This document shows positions 15,478-24,465 of a stretch of DNA of 58,562 bases, piece by piece. Below the pieces are notes generated by a model. That model was given only the letters and a program-made list of their open reading frames with translations, did not search any database and was not told the DNA's origin. The stretch is from positions 1 through 58,562 of the forward strand of contig JADYYH010000015.1 of the NCBI GenBank assembly GCA_020853775.1, read 5' to 3'. The translations under genes and the position numbers were made by a program. Numbering within the stretch: position 1 is the stretch's first letter; each line of letters begins with the position of its first letter. Origin of the DNA: Nitrospira sp. GTDB taxonomy: Bacteria; Nitrospirota; Nitrospiria; Nitrospirales; Nitrospiraceae.

Positions 15478-15565
15478 AATGTTGAGTGCCGAGTCGCGAG
15501 TGCTGAATTGTGAGTGAGCGGCGCTGTATTCCACTCACCACTCAGCATTCAAAACTCAGAAACTT
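15478..15565. repeat. Short imperfect intergenic repeat tract
   Basis: GAGTGCCGAGTCGCGAGTG on the left and CACTCACCACTCAGCATTC on the right are built from variants of the word GAGTGCTGAGT and its complement, forming a loose inverted repeat of about 70 bases. Such tracts occur between genes in many genomes. It ends just before the ribosome binding site of thrH. Confidence 0.4.
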
Positions 15566-15580
15566 TTTTAAGGAGGATCG

Positions 15581-16201
15581 ATGCAGAACCCCGTCATTGT
15601 GTGCCTCGACCTGGAAGGCGTGTTAGTCCCGGAAATCTGGGTCAACTTCGCCATTAAGACCGGCATTGAAGAGCTCAAAATCACCACACGCGAAATGCCT
15701 GACTATGATGCCTTGATGACGCGCCGGTTGAAGATTCTCGATCAACATGGATACACCCTCGCCGACATTCAATCGGTGATCGATGCCATGGGTCCCATGG
15801 AAGGGGCGGCCGAATTCGTTGCCTGGCTGCGCGAACGCGCGCAGGTCATCATCCTGTCCGACACATTCTATGAATTTGCCCTCCCGTTGATGCGGCAATT
15901 GGGCTTTCCCACCATTTTCTGCAATCAATTGGAAATCGGCTCCAACGGCCGCATTGTTAACTACAAACTCCGCCAACCCAACCAGAAGAAACATGCAGTC
16001 GCCGCGCTGAAGAACCTGAATTTCCACGTCATGGCCGCCGGGGATGCCTACAACGATACCGCCATGCTGGGAGAGGCCCATGCGGGTTTCTTCTTTCGTC
16101 CGCCGGCGCATCTGCCGAAAGAATTCCCGCAATTTCCAGTGACCAAGACCTATGCCGAGTTGCAGGAACAGTTTCGAAAAGCAGGCGGGCTGAGGGGATA
16201 A
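15581..16201 (+). CDS. thrH: ThrH-type HAD phosphatase (phosphoserine phosphatase / homoserine kinase)
   Basis: A 206-residue HAD-superfamily enzyme. The nucleophile motif CLDLEGVLVPEIW is the variant that marks ThrH, which in Pseudomonas both dephosphorylates phosphoserine and transfers phosphate to homoserine. Motif II is ILSDTFYEF and motif IV is AAGDAYNDTAMLGEA. Length matches the family. AAGGAGG six bases before the ATG sets the start. It probably serves serine or threonine synthesis. Which activity dominates cannot be told from the sequence. Confidence 0.9.
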   Translation: MQNPVIVCLDLEGVLVPEIWVNFAIKTGIEELKITTREMPDYDALMTRRLKILDQHGYTLADIQSVIDAMGPMEGAAEFVAWLRERAQVIILSDTFYEFALPLMRQLGFPTIFCNQLEIGSNGRIVNYKLRQPNQKKHAVAALKNLNFHVMAAGDAYNDTAMLGEAHAGFFFRPPAHLPKEFPQFPVTKTYAELQEQFRKAGGLRG

Positions 16202-16225
16202 TCAGCGGCCAGACTGAAACGTATT

Positions 16226-16260
16226 CCCTCCCTTTGTAAGGGGAGGCCGGTGGCGGTAGA
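16226..16260 (+). repeat. Palindromic repeat, left of DUF559 gene
   Basis: CCTCCCTTTGTAAGGGGAGG (16227-16246) is a near-perfect palindrome and is followed by CCGGTGGCGGTAGA. The same unit, palindrome plus GGTGGGGTAGA-type tail, recurs in the same orientation at 16704-16740 on the other side of the DUF559 gene. Confidence 0.7.
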
Positions 16261-16266
16261 GACCTC

Positions 16267-16668
16267 ATGCCCAGAGCCAAGCAAGGGCAAGCTAACCATC
16301 TCACGCTCAAACGTCGGCTTCGTTCTGATATGACCGGCCCGGAGAAGCAGCTGTGGTCAAGACTCCGAGCACGACAATTTTTCGGGCTTAAATTCAGGCG
16401 GCAGCATGGCATCGGGCCCTACATTGTAGACTTCTATTGCCCGGAACAATCACTCGTCATTGAAGTAGACGGCGATAGCCACGTGCCTGCGGACCAAATC
16501 TTGAAGGATCAGCAGCGGGACAGATATCTCCTCTCCCTCGGCCTTCAGGTGATTCGATACACAAGCGACGACGTGCTGAAGAATGTGGAGGGGGTACTCG
16601 AAAATCTGCGAAGAAAAATACCGTCAGGACCGACCTCCCCTGCCCCTCCTTATCAAGGAGGGGGGTGA
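16267..16668 (+). CDS. DUF559-domain endonuclease-like protein
   Basis: A 133-residue protein of the DUF559 family, related to very-short-patch-repair and restriction-type nucleases. The core reads FGLKFRRQHGIGPYIVDFYC and then LVIEVDGDSH, where the Asp in VDFYC and the E-x-D pair are the likely metal ligands of the PD-(D/E)xK fold. The C-terminal PAPPYQGGG is encoded by a palindromic repeat (16643-16664), so the repeat has been taken into the gene. No ribosome binding site is seen before the ATG at 16267. Palindromic repeats of the same type lie on both sides. The biological role of the family is not established. Confidence 0.85.
   Translation: MPRAKQGQANHLTLKRRLRSDMTGPEKQLWSRLRARQFFGLKFRRQHGIGPYIVDFYCPEQSLVIEVDGDSHVPADQILKDQQRDRYLLSLGLQVIRYTSDDVLKNVEGVLENLRRKIPSGPTSPAPPYQGGG
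16643..16664 (+). repeat. Palindrome inside the 3' end of the DUF559 gene
   Basis: CCCCTCCTTATCAAGGAGGGGG forms a stem of eight to nine base pairs and codes the last residues before the stop codon at 16666-16668. It resembles the flanking palindromes in design but differs in the centre (TTATCAA instead of TTTGTAA). Confidence 0.65.
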
Positions 16669-16703
16669 AAAAGACTGAAGGCCCGCAGTCTCTCTGAGCG
16701 TTG

Positions 16704-16740
16704 CCTCCCCTTTGTAAGGGGAGGTTAGGTGGGGTAGAAA
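16704..16740 (+). repeat. Palindromic repeat, right of DUF559 gene
   Basis: CCTCCCCTTTGTAAGGGGAGG (16704-16724) is a perfect-armed palindrome and is followed by TTAGGTGGGGTAGAAAA. It matches the left copy at 16226-16260 in both core and tail and has the same orientation, so the DUF559 gene lies between direct copies of one repeat. Confidence 0.7.
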
Positions 16741-16771
16741 ACCGTGAGCAGAAGCTAGGGATGCGGACGGC

Positions 16772-18643
16772 CTAATCACACTCCTTGTTCACCACCCCAA
16801 GCACGCGACGGCCATAGCGCTCTACCTTGACCTCCCCGATGCCGGGAATCTCCAGCAGGGCGCTGAGCGTCACCGGTTTATGGCCTGCGATGGTACGGAG
16901 CGTTTTGTCGTGAAAAATCACGAACGGCGCCACTCCCTCCTCTTCCGCCAACTCTTTGCGCAATTGACGAAGCCGCTCGAACAAGTGTGGATCAGCAGAC
17001 GACGCGAGAGATGCGGCCGTGGAGTGGTCCCGGCTACTGACCGGCACCGTGAGCGGGACCACTGCTGACGATGTCGCGGCCTGACTCACTTCAATAAAAC
17101 CGAGCCCCTTCAAAACATCCTGCCCCCGTCGAGTCAGGTCAAGCGTGGGATAGTCCAAGCCGTCTACCTGCAGATACGCCGAGTCAATCAAGAATTTCAC
17201 AAGACGAGTCAGCGCCGTCTTCGTCCAGGCCTGATACATTCCATACCCCGGACAGTCTTCAGCCCCATAGGCCAGCAGATTTTTCGCTCGACTGCCACGC
17301 AGCAGTTCGACAATGCGAGTCACCCCGAATCGGCCTCCGCACCAGGATACTGCGGTGAGGATAGCCTTCGCGCACATCGACTCATCATTCACGATGTCCG
17401 CAGGCATCTGAACGGGCGTCTTACACCGATCACACAACCCACAAGGCCCCAGGGCTCGTTCCACCTCATCACTGAAATAGTCCAGGATGGCGAGTTGGCG
17501 GCAGGTGGTCACCGACACGTAGTCCAGCAGGTCCTGAAGCAACGTCTTCATGCGCTCCACTCGCGCGGCATTGCCGGATTCTTTCGAAGCCTGTTGAATA
17601 AAGTATTCCTGCGTGGCCACATCTCGCTCATGGAACAACAGCAGGCAAGCGGCCGGTTGACCGTCACGCCCGGCTCGTCCGACTTCCTGGTAATACGCCT
17701 CCAGGCTTCCGGGAATATCAAAATGGACGACCAAACGAACATCCGACTTATCGATCCCCATGCCGAATGCGTTGGTCGCCGCCAAGATTCGGATCGTCCC
17801 CACCCGAAACTCCTCGTGAACCGATCGCCGCTCGTCATCCGAGAGACCCGCATGGTAGTACCCGACGGACGAATTCGTGCGATGCAGACAGGCCGCTACT
17901 TCCTCCACCGCTCGTCGCGTGGCGCAATAGATGAGCAGCGTGCCCGTGGGGTACTCGCGCACCACGCGCTCCAACTGAGCCAGTTTCTCCTGGCGCGAAC
18001 GGCACAGCCGAACCGAGAGAGCGAGATTCGGCCGGCGAAAACCCGTGACCAGCCGTAACGGATCGTGGAGCGACAGTCGCTCGCAGAGATCCGCTTGCAC
18101 ACGCGCCGTAGCCGTGGCCGTTAAGGCCAAACAGGGTGGATTTTCGAGTTCCCGGCGCAAGCGGCCGATGTTCAGATAGTCCGGCCTGAAATCATGCCCC
18201 CATTGCGAAATGCAATGCGCTTCGTCGACCACCAGAAGAGAAACCCACAAGGATCGCAACAGACGCAGAAATCGCTCGTGCTGCATACGCTCAGGGGCGA
18301 GGTAGAGGAGCTGGAGCCGTCTCAATTTGAGGTTCAAGACGATCTTGTCGCGCTCCTGTTCACAAAGGCCGGAATGGAAGGCCGCGGCGGCAACGTGGCG
18401 CGCTTTCAGACTGTTAACCTGATCCTGCATCAGGGCGATCAAGGGGGAAATGACCAGCGTCAGGCCTGGCAGAATGGTAGCCGGCAACTGATAACAGAGC
18501 GACTTCCCCTGGCCGGTGGGCATCACCGCCATGGCATCACGTCGGGACAACACGGCATCGATCACCTCCCGTTGACCGGGGCGAAACGACGAAAACCCGA
18601 ATTGTTGGTGAAGCTGTTTGTTCAGATCATCCACGGGGAACAC
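16772..18643 (-). CDS. recQ: ATP-dependent DNA helicase RecQ
   Basis: A 623-residue superfamily 2 helicase acting in recombination and replication repair. Walker A (VMPTGQGKS) is near residue 41 and the DEAH box (VVDEAHCISQWGHDFRP) near 138. Further motifs are LTATAT and QEVGRAGRDG. The RecQ-specific zinc site (CGLCDRC), a winged helix and a C-terminal HRDC domain (PHLFERLRQLRKEL) follow, so the full RecQ layout is present. The start is GTG 18643, with no strong ribosome binding site; no in-frame ATG precedes it closely. It is downstream of, but separated by a terminator from, the minus-strand gene at 18863. Confidence 0.95.
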   Translation of the reverse strand: MFPVDDLNKQLHQQFGFSSFRPGQREVIDAVLSRRDAMAVMPTGQGKSLCYQLPATILPGLTLVISPLIALMQDQVNSLKARHVAAAAFHSGLCEQERDKIVLNLKLRRLQLLYLAPERMQHERFLRLLRSLWVSLLVVDEAHCISQWGHDFRPDYLNIGRLRRELENPPCLALTATATARVQADLCERLSLHDPLRLVTGFRRPNLALSVRLCRSRQEKLAQLERVVREYPTGTLLIYCATRRAVEEVAACLHRTNSSVGYYHAGLSDDERRSVHEEFRVGTIRILAATNAFGMGIDKSDVRLVVHFDIPGSLEAYYQEVGRAGRDGQPAACLLLFHERDVATQEYFIQQASKESGNAARVERMKTLLQDLLDYVSVTTCRQLAILDYFSDEVERALGPCGLCDRCKTPVQMPADIVNDESMCAKAILTAVSWCGGRFGVTRIVELLRGSRAKNLLAYGAEDCPGYGMYQAWTKTALTRLVKFLIDSAYLQVDGLDYPTLDLTRRGQDVLKGLGFIEVSQAATSSAVVPLTVPVSSRDHSTAASLASSADPHLFERLRQLRKELAEEEGVAPFVIFHDKTLRTIAGHKPVTLSALLEIPGIGEVKVERYGRRVLGVVNKECD

Positions 18644-18773
18644 TCGAGCGACCCATTCAGCGTGTTGCAGACGGGCGAGTATAAGACGCCCGGCGAATCG
18701 CGGGCAAGCGGCCTGGGGCGAGAGATTTCACGCCTCCGCAGTCGAACTCAGCGATCGATCGATTCGCAATAAG

Positions 18774-18804
18774 AAACCCCGCCGGGGATCACCCGGCGGG
18801 GTTT
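18774..18804 (-). terminator. Intrinsic terminator after the exported-protein gene
   Basis: AAACCCCGCCGGG and CCCGGCGGGGTTT form a perfect 13-bp stem around the loop GATCA. On the minus strand the stem is followed by CTTATT, giving a short U-rich end. It would stop transcripts from the genes at 18863 and above before recQ. Confidence 0.85.
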
Positions 18805-18862
18805 CAGATTTCGAGACAGGCAGGGGGTCGCCCTCACGCCTCGCACTATCGTTCAGGTATGG

Positions 18863-19291
18863 TTATGGCGCGGTATAGCTGCCGAACTTCGGCACCGTAT
18901 CACAGCCTGGTCCCTGATCCTGATTGGCCACACAAAGATACCGCAGCGCGCCCTGTGCAGACAAACGGGCTTCCTTGTGCAGGCGAGCCTTGCCGTACTC
19001 CACCGCCAACTTCAACTGGCGCATGGCATCGGCACCGACTCCGCCGGATTGGGCCTTGCTGAGCCCATCCTGGAGTTTTGCCGTGGCGCTGTCGGTGACG
19101 CTCACATCTGATCCCCATCGCTTGGTGACATCGACGGTCGTCCGCTTGCCGAGACCCGGCGCATCGGTCAACTCGACGATGGCATCATTCACTGCTTGAA
19201 TCGCATCCGCGACCTGGGCCTGCGCAGTGACCGGCTGGCTGCCGATCGCCAACGCCGCGACGCCCAGTGTGACGAACATGAGTTTTTTCAT
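18863..19291 (-). CDS. Small exported protein of unknown function
   Basis: A 142-residue protein with a clear signal peptide (KKLMFVTLGVAALAIG, cleavage after VTAQA). The mature part is helical, with repeated alanine and lysine (ATAKLQDGLSKAQ, QLKLAVEYGKARLHKEARL). Two cysteines near the end (LCVANQDQGPGC) could form a disulfide. AAAGGAG eight bases before ATG 19291 fixes the start. No known family is recognised. It follows the porin gene by 74 bases on the same strand and precedes a strong terminator, so it is probably the last gene of that transcript. Confidence 0.8.
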   Translation of the reverse strand: MKKLMFVTLGVAALAIGSQPVTAQAQVADAIQAVNDAIVELTDAPGLGKRTTVDVTKRWGSDVSVTDSATAKLQDGLSKAQSGGVGADAMRQLKLAVEYGKARLHKEARLSAQGALRYLCVANQDQGPGCDTVPKFGSYTAP

Positions 19292-19365
19292 TGCGTGTCT
19301 CCTTTGTCTGGCCATAGCTTTCAGCACACACTGTCAGCTGAATGCTGTGGACTGATTGCCTCGCC

Positions 19366-21063
19366 TTAGAAGTTCATCCACAACGACATATAGGCCCAGT
19401 GCTGATTCTGCGTCTGGTTCAAGGTGCTGGTCAAATAACCACCACTGAAAATCGTGCCATACGCAGCTTGCAGGGCGACTTTGCCGTCGGCGAACATCCG
19501 GGTGTAGGCCACGTCGATTTCGTCGCCGATGTGGGTCTTCGTGTTGTTGTTGTTCGAGAAGACGTAGCAACCCTGAGCTCCGCGGTACCAGCAATCCTTG
19601 GAATTGGCTAGGTTCAGGTTCGTGTACCACAATTCGATATGGTCACGCGCCGAAGGCCGGGCCTGCAAGTTGACCGAAGGAGACAGCATGTTCTTCCAGG
19701 CTTGCACGTCCATGTAGCCCATGTGGATGTGGTTCGTCGGAAAGAAGTTTTCAAACGTATTGGCCGTCTTACAGCCCATATTGCCACCGCCGGTGCCACA
19801 ATTGTTCCTGCTATCACCTGAGGCATAGTCGAGATTGAACGCGATACGCGTCTTCCAGGCCGTATCGTAGAATGTATAACCGATCCAGTTTCTGGTTGCC
19901 CAGGCATTGATGTGCAAGCATTTCTGTTCGCCTTGACAAGCTCCCAATTGCCCCATTTGACCGAACTGCCAAGCAATTTCGTTCGAGAAGTCGAACCCGC
20001 CCTTGCGCACTTCGATCCGGTTTCCGATCATGTGTCGGGTCTGATTGGAGTGCTTGGCGGTTCCTACCCCCTGGCCCGCATTGTCCGCAGAACTGTAGTT
20101 ATTTTTATAATAAACATAGAACGGCTCGATGACCATTCCCGGAACCATCTTGATCTGGTTGTAGAAAATGAACATGTCCGCATCGCGGTTCGCATCGCCA
20201 CCGACTAAATTGGTAGCACCTCCAACAGCAGCCGACCCACCGGCAACGTTAGGCGCCCCGCTACCAACCGCAGCGCCCTGTCCTAGATCGCTCTCTGAAT
20301 TCCGAAACCAACCAAAGTAGCTGTCCCAGCTCTTCGTCTGATAAGCAAACATCACACCGTCATGCGAATAGCCGGTATTGGCCCAATCGAAGTGACCGAA
20401 CAGTGAGTGGTTGCCGAAGACCACATACTGACGACCGACCTTCATGCTGAGGCCCTGCACTCCTGCCAGGTTCCTCACCAACATGTAGGCGGCACGAACG
20501 CCCAAACGGCCTCCGTTGCCACCACCGGCATTAGCGCCAATGGAACCGTTATGGTTCAAGGGATCGCCTCCGTTGCCCGCATTCACGGCGCTCCCGTTGC
20601 CGCCCCAGGTCGCGCTATCAATTATTTCCACGTAAAAATTGACGTCCGGCGAAAGGTCGTACCCGATGCCCAAGCGCATCCACTGCTGGACGAACATGTC
20701 GTTCCCTTTGTTTCCGCCAGTAGGAGCAGTCCCTCTGGTCCCGAACGAGTTACATGTTCCGCCGCCCCCCTGCGCACCACCGAAGCACGCGTTGTTCCGC
20801 ATTTCCGGGCGCACACGCAGATCCGCGCGCATCCACAGGTTCTTAATGTCGAAATTCCGGCCGATGACCGGATCGTAGAGTTCGTAGGCTTCTTTCTGCG
20901 GCATGTTGCGAGGGATTGCGGGGAGATTCGTGATGCGTTCGCCCGGGGGAAGTTCGTATCCGGCGAAGGCCGGGAGCGTCAGGCACTGCAGAGCTGAGAT
21001 GGCCGCAGCGCCAAAGATGGCGGCCAACCGACCCCATCTGGTCCGTCCTTGGATGCGTTTCAT
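19366..21063 (-). CDS. Alginate-export-type outer-membrane porin
   Basis: A 565-residue beta-barrel protein with a signal peptide ending AFA and a C-terminal phenylalanine (MSLWMNF), the usual outer-membrane assembly signal. The pattern of aromatic strands matches the alginate export family (AlgE-like, PF13372). Nothing shows that the substrate is alginate. Unusual features are glycine- and asparagine-rich insertions and four closely spaced cysteine pairs, each within a loop-like segment: CFGGAQGGGGTC, CQGEQKC, CGTGGGNMGC and CWYRGAQGC. GAGGAACGCT precedes the ATG. Upstream lie two Tat genes on the same strand, 250 bases away. Confidence 0.85.
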   Translation of the reverse strand: MKRIQGRTRWGRLAAIFGAAAISALQCLTLPAFAGYELPPGERITNLPAIPRNMPQKEAYELYDPVIGRNFDIKNLWMRADLRVRPEMRNNACFGGAQGGGGTCNSFGTRGTAPTGGNKGNDMFVQQWMRLGIGYDLSPDVNFYVEIIDSATWGGNGSAVNAGNGGDPLNHNGSIGANAGGGNGGRLGVRAAYMLVRNLAGVQGLSMKVGRQYVVFGNHSLFGHFDWANTGYSHDGVMFAYQTKSWDSYFGWFRNSESDLGQGAAVGSGAPNVAGGSAAVGGATNLVGGDANRDADMFIFYNQIKMVPGMVIEPFYVYYKNNYSSADNAGQGVGTAKHSNQTRHMIGNRIEVRKGGFDFSNEIAWQFGQMGQLGACQGEQKCLHINAWATRNWIGYTFYDTAWKTRIAFNLDYASGDSRNNCGTGGGNMGCKTANTFENFFPTNHIHMGYMDVQAWKNMLSPSVNLQARPSARDHIELWYTNLNLANSKDCWYRGAQGCYVFSNNNNTKTHIGDEIDVAYTRMFADGKVALQAAYGTIFSGGYLTSTLNQTQNQHWAYMSLWMNF

Positions 21064-21311
21064 AGCGTTCCTCCTGTGAATTGGATGGCAACCCTTCGTG
21101 TACCCATCACTCCAGGGTGCCGCCTAAAATCCAACCGCTATTGCACTACAAAGCTAACTCCTGTGTGCGGGTTTCAGTCGGCCGAACCAGAATGGTGCCC
21201 ACCATCCGGTCATGACCGGCTTCGATCCCGAAGCCAGCCCTCACACCGTCAGTCTTGTATTGTTACTCTGGTCACCTCCCTTCACAGCCGTAGAGCGCGT
21301 ATGAAATGGTA

Positions 21312-21611
21312 TTAGGCCTGCTTGGGCAAACCCGATTCCTCTGCCCCATGCTCTACGCCCGATGTTGCGTGGTTAATCTGTTCTTCCGCTTCTTTCATCG
21401 ACGACTCGAAATCCTGCTCGACCATCTTCATTTCCTGTTGGATCATGTTGAGTTCTGGCTCAACCGTCTTCTTCAGGTCGTCAGCCGTCTCCTTGAATCC
21501 CTTGACGGCCTTGCCCACCTGACGCCCGATTTCGGGCAACTGTTTCGGCCCGAACAACAGGAACGCGATGACCAGGATGATGAGAATTTCTCCAGCGCCA
21601 AGACCGAACAT
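21312..21611 (-). CDS. TatA/TatB-family protein translocase subunit
   Basis: A 99-residue protein with one N-terminal membrane helix (EILIILVIAFLLFG) followed by the conserved FGPKQLPEIGRQVG hinge and an amphipathic helix, then an acidic helical tail. This is the TatA/TatB family of the twin-arginine translocation system. The longer glutamate-rich tail suggests TatB, but the two cannot be separated with certainty. The frame is open to 21668; ATG 21611 starts the family pattern. A TatA-type gene lies 93 bases upstream. TatC is not in this window. Confidence 0.85.
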   Translation of the reverse strand: MFGLGAGEILIILVIAFLLFGPKQLPEIGRQVGKAVKGFKETADDLKKTVEPELNMIQQEMKMVEQDFESSMKEAEEQINHATSGVEHGAEESGLPKQA

Positions 21612-21703
21612 GGTGTTCCTACTGAGGTGGTTGTGTGAAAGACCAGGCGGCGCAACCGTGAAAACCAATCGCCGTCACCCGGGCTGATCCTCAGTCTCGC
21701 AAG

Positions 21704-21988
21704 TTATCCCTGCGTCGTCCGTGGCGGTGGTGCCGCATCGGCCTGCTGCGCAGGCGGCGGTGTGGCCGACTGTCCGGTTTGCTGGATTTGTGCCGTCGGC
21801 TGAGCCGCGGCCGGTTCCGTCTCGTTTGCCGTCACATCGATGGCATCCGCTTCGTGAACCGATTTCTTGAACCCCTTGATTGCTTTACCTAATCCCTCAC
21901 CGAGCTGGGGAATTTTTCCCGCTCCAAAGATGATGAGCACGATGACGAGAATCAGCAGCAGCTCCATCCAGCCGAACGAACCAAACAT
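21704..21988 (-). CDS. tatA: Sec-independent protein translocase subunit TatA
   Basis: A 94-residue TatA. One membrane helix ([15 protein letters not shown]) is followed by [20 protein letters not shown], the standard TatA hinge and amphipathic helix. The tail is proline-, alanine- and glutamine-rich and disordered. TatA forms the translocation element with TatC. GGAG lies about ten bases ahead of the ATG. A promoter candidate is found about 190 bases upstream at 22172-22198. The pair with the 21312 gene gives two TatA/B proteins in a row. Confidence 0.9.
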   Translation of the reverse strand: MFGSFGWMELLLILVIVLIIFGAGKIPQLGEGLGKAIKGFKKSVHEADAIDVTANETEPAAAQPTAQIQQTGQSATPPPAQQADAAPPPRTTQG

Positions 21989-22171
21989 GGTACTGTATGC
22001 TCCTTGTTACAGCTGTGCGATTATTCGCACGACATATGCTCACGGACCGGCGACTCAACTGCCTCTCGTGAAGTACGTCGTCTGAGAAGATCTTGCCTGC
22101 GAACCCCTCCCCTTCTGAATGTTCACCACGCACGGCGAAGGACGGGGCGACTATCGGAAATCGCGGGAAAG

Positions 22172-22198
22172 GCTATAGAAACGACTGGGATTAGTCAA
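22172..22198 (-). promoter_or_regulatory. Candidate sigma-70 promoter for the tat genes
   Basis: On the minus strand TTGACT (22198-22193) and TATAGC (22177-22172) are 15 bases apart. The -35 box is close to consensus and the spacing is slightly short. It lies between the MidA-type gene and tatA and points toward tatA. Confidence 0.4.
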
Positions 22199-22254
22199 GC
22201 TCTTTCTCCCACAGGCGCCCCCTTGCGCCTCTTTCCCTCCGACAAAACCGGCGT

Positions 22255-23715
22255 CTACGGCCGAAACGCGAAGTGATAGTACTCGACCGGACTCGGAGGT
22301 GCGCCAAGCGCCATCAACCACGACTCCCGCTCGTATCCCAGTTCTTCCAATTCACCCTGGGCCTGACTCAACTCTTCTTCGGTGACGTAGGCGATGGTAT
22401 CCGGAATCCCATTCGATTTCATCGAGAGCAGCGTCCCCTGTGCCGCTTCACGTTCTTCTGCGGGCATTTCCTTGCGCAGGGGGAACTCGATCTTGCGTTG
22501 ATACGGGCTCTCGTAGATGTCATTCAGCGTACGAATGGTTTTCAGCGTCAGCTGATCCAATTGCCATGGCTGAACCTTGGAACCCACCGTCGGATGGCAG
22601 GCGAGCAGATCCATCAGCGTCATCACATTCGTTCCCAGTCGACTGCCCACGAATTCCCGCTGGGTCTCAATGACGGTGGTCGTGATCCCGAGATGCTTCG
22701 CCACAGCTTGGATGAGGGCTAGATTCACCATGAAACTGTATTGGCCGCCGAATTGGCCATAACAGGGCTTCTCGGGATCATTGAGCACCTGCATATCCGC
22801 CGTTCCGGCATCGAAACTGCTGAACCCGACGGCGTCCGGCGCCAGCACCCGCTTCGCTTCCTTGATCGACGCGCAGGCGCCCAGATTCACCGGCACCAAC
22901 ACTTCCTCGTCGATGGCTTTCATAAACTCGGTGAGTGTTTTGCGATAGGGCACGTCCTTCCAATCCACCTTGTGATATTCGCGTTCCCAAATCAGATCGT
23001 CCAGAAAAGGCGGGAATTGTTTCAGTTGTTCGATGTCCTTGGCGTCGAAGGCGCGCACAAACCCGGACCAGTCGGCAATCGCCGCCGCCTTGCGTTCATT
23101 GAGGTTCGGGCGGAGATGCTCTTCCTCATACTCCCCGCCCTTCTTCACAATGAGCTTGGTGGCCAATTCATTCCACAGCTCATTACAGATGATCCGGTCC
23201 ACGGTGCCGTCGGCAATCGTCGGCATGTGCTCGCCATCGGCACACAGGGACTCGACTTTGGACAGATGCGCGACCAAGTCAGGATGCGCGCGCGCCCGTT
23301 CCAGCGCGGGAGCGTGAGAATCAACCAACACATACCGCACCCGAGGATAGACCTGTCCCGCCTTGTCGAGATGCTGCAAATGGCTGAGGAAGCAGGCCGC
23401 GAGGTTGCCATTGCCGGGGCCCCACTCCATGACGGTCAAGGATGACTTGGGAGCGGCATCGCCGGATGCTGCGGATTTCGCCGCAGCTTTCTTATCCCGT
23501 TTGACCACCTGTTCGAAATAGTCGGCCGCCAACGCATGCGCTAATCGATAATCGGCCGAGGCAAAGGTCTGGTAGAAGCTGCGTTGTTGGTCCCCGCGCA
23601 GTTGGTAAAATAGAGTATTGATATGCGCCTGCCAATAATCGACCGGCTTGTATTCCCCGATGGGTTGCGGTAACGCGTCGGGATCCTCGACGGGTGTCAT
23701 GAGGTGCTGTTCCAT
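22255..23715 (-). CDS. MidA/NDUFAF7-like SAM-dependent methyltransferase
   Basis: A 486-residue protein with a class I methyltransferase core. The SAM-binding motif reads VMEWGPGNGNLAA near residue 95, followed by VRYVLVDSHAPALERA and ICNELWNELATKL. This arrangement resembles the MidA/NDUFAF7 family (PF02636), which methylates arginine in complex I assembly in mitochondria. The C-terminal 150 residues are less familiar. The target is unknown. AGGGGGACAGC precedes ATG 23715. It is transcribed divergently from the exported protein at 23890. Confidence 0.75.
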   Translation of the reverse strand: MEQHLMTPVEDPDALPQPIGEYKPVDYWQAHINTLFYQLRGDQQRSFYQTFASADYRLAHALAADYFEQVVKRDKKAAAKSAASGDAAPKSSLTVMEWGPGNGNLAACFLSHLQHLDKAGQVYPRVRYVLVDSHAPALERARAHPDLVAHLSKVESLCADGEHMPTIADGTVDRIICNELWNELATKLIVKKGGEYEEEHLRPNLNERKAAAIADWSGFVRAFDAKDIEQLKQFPPFLDDLIWEREYHKVDWKDVPYRKTLTEFMKAIDEEVLVPVNLGACASIKEAKRVLAPDAVGFSSFDAGTADMQVLNDPEKPCYGQFGGQYSFMVNLALIQAVAKHLGITTTVIETQREFVGSRLGTNVMTLMDLLACHPTVGSKVQPWQLDQLTLKTIRTLNDIYESPYQRKIEFPLRKEMPAEEREAAQGTLLSMKSNGIPDTIAYVTEEELSQAQGELEELGYERESWLMALGAPPSPVEYYHFAFRP

Positions 23716-23889
23716 GCTGTCCCCCTGTAGAAAGAGCGAAAGTCTAACAGGAAGCAATTTTCACCCGCAACCTCTACCGGACGAATCCCCCTTCATCGTC
23801 CACGCTGCCGTTCGGCCGAACGCGCCGACGCGAGCTCTGGCCCCGGACCTTCCTTGACAGGCCTGTTGGGCGGAGTGTACCAAGACAGG

Positions 23890-24465
23890 ATGAGATCGGT
23901 GCCTGCGCTTGGGTGTCTCCTCGTTCTTCTCTCCGGCTCCCTCGCCTGGGCCGAAGACCTTCCCCTGACCCGCAATGTCCCGGTCCCCGATTTTCAAAAC
24001 CGGACCGAGAGCGCCAAACCCTACAATTTCGACGCCCCTCCGGAAGGGATGTTTCGTCGCATCGTGCTCGCCGAGGGGTTCGATGAAGAGATGGGCTTTC
24101 AACGGACCCATGAAATTGTTCCCGTCAAGCCGACCGACCAATTCTCGGCCGCCGGCAAACCTATTTTCATCGTGTTTGAGCTGCACCAGCACTACCAATC
24201 CTTTCAATTATTCGGGCGGTGCTATCCCGAGGAGGTATCCGGGCTGGATGGACGAACGATAGTGGCTGAAGATGCCATGTACATCGCGTTGGAAGATCAA
24301 ACCGGCTATCTGAAGTTATTCCCCCCGGACAGCAGCTGGAAACCAGGACGCTATAAGGTGGAAATCCATGCCGGTGAACAGATCAACGACATGAGCCTGA
24401 TGGGCACGATGCGTTTCACGATTCTCGCCGCCGCTGAATCGGACATCCCTACCAGGAGCCGGTGA
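23890..24465 (+). CDS. Exported protein of unknown function
   Basis: About 191 residues with a signal peptide (VPALGCLLVLLSGSLAWA, cleavage before ED). The mature part is beta-rich with no known motif; aromatic segments such as FELHQHYQSFQLFGRCYP and GRYKVEIHAGEQIND suggest an Ig-like or lipocalin-sized sandwich. The start at 23890 is set by the signal peptide and a weak AGACAGG. It lies 123 bases ahead of the TSUP permease gene on the same strand and may be co-transcribed. I do not recognise a family. Confidence 0.72.
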   Translation: MRSVPALGCLLVLLSGSLAWAEDLPLTRNVPVPDFQNRTESAKPYNFDAPPEGMFRRIVLAEGFDEEMGFQRTHEIVPVKPTDQFSAAGKPIFIVFELHQHYQSFQLFGRCYPEEVSGLDGRTIVAEDAMYIALEDQTGYLKLFPPDSSWKPGRYKVEIHAGEQINDMSLMGTMRFTILAAAESDIPTRSR

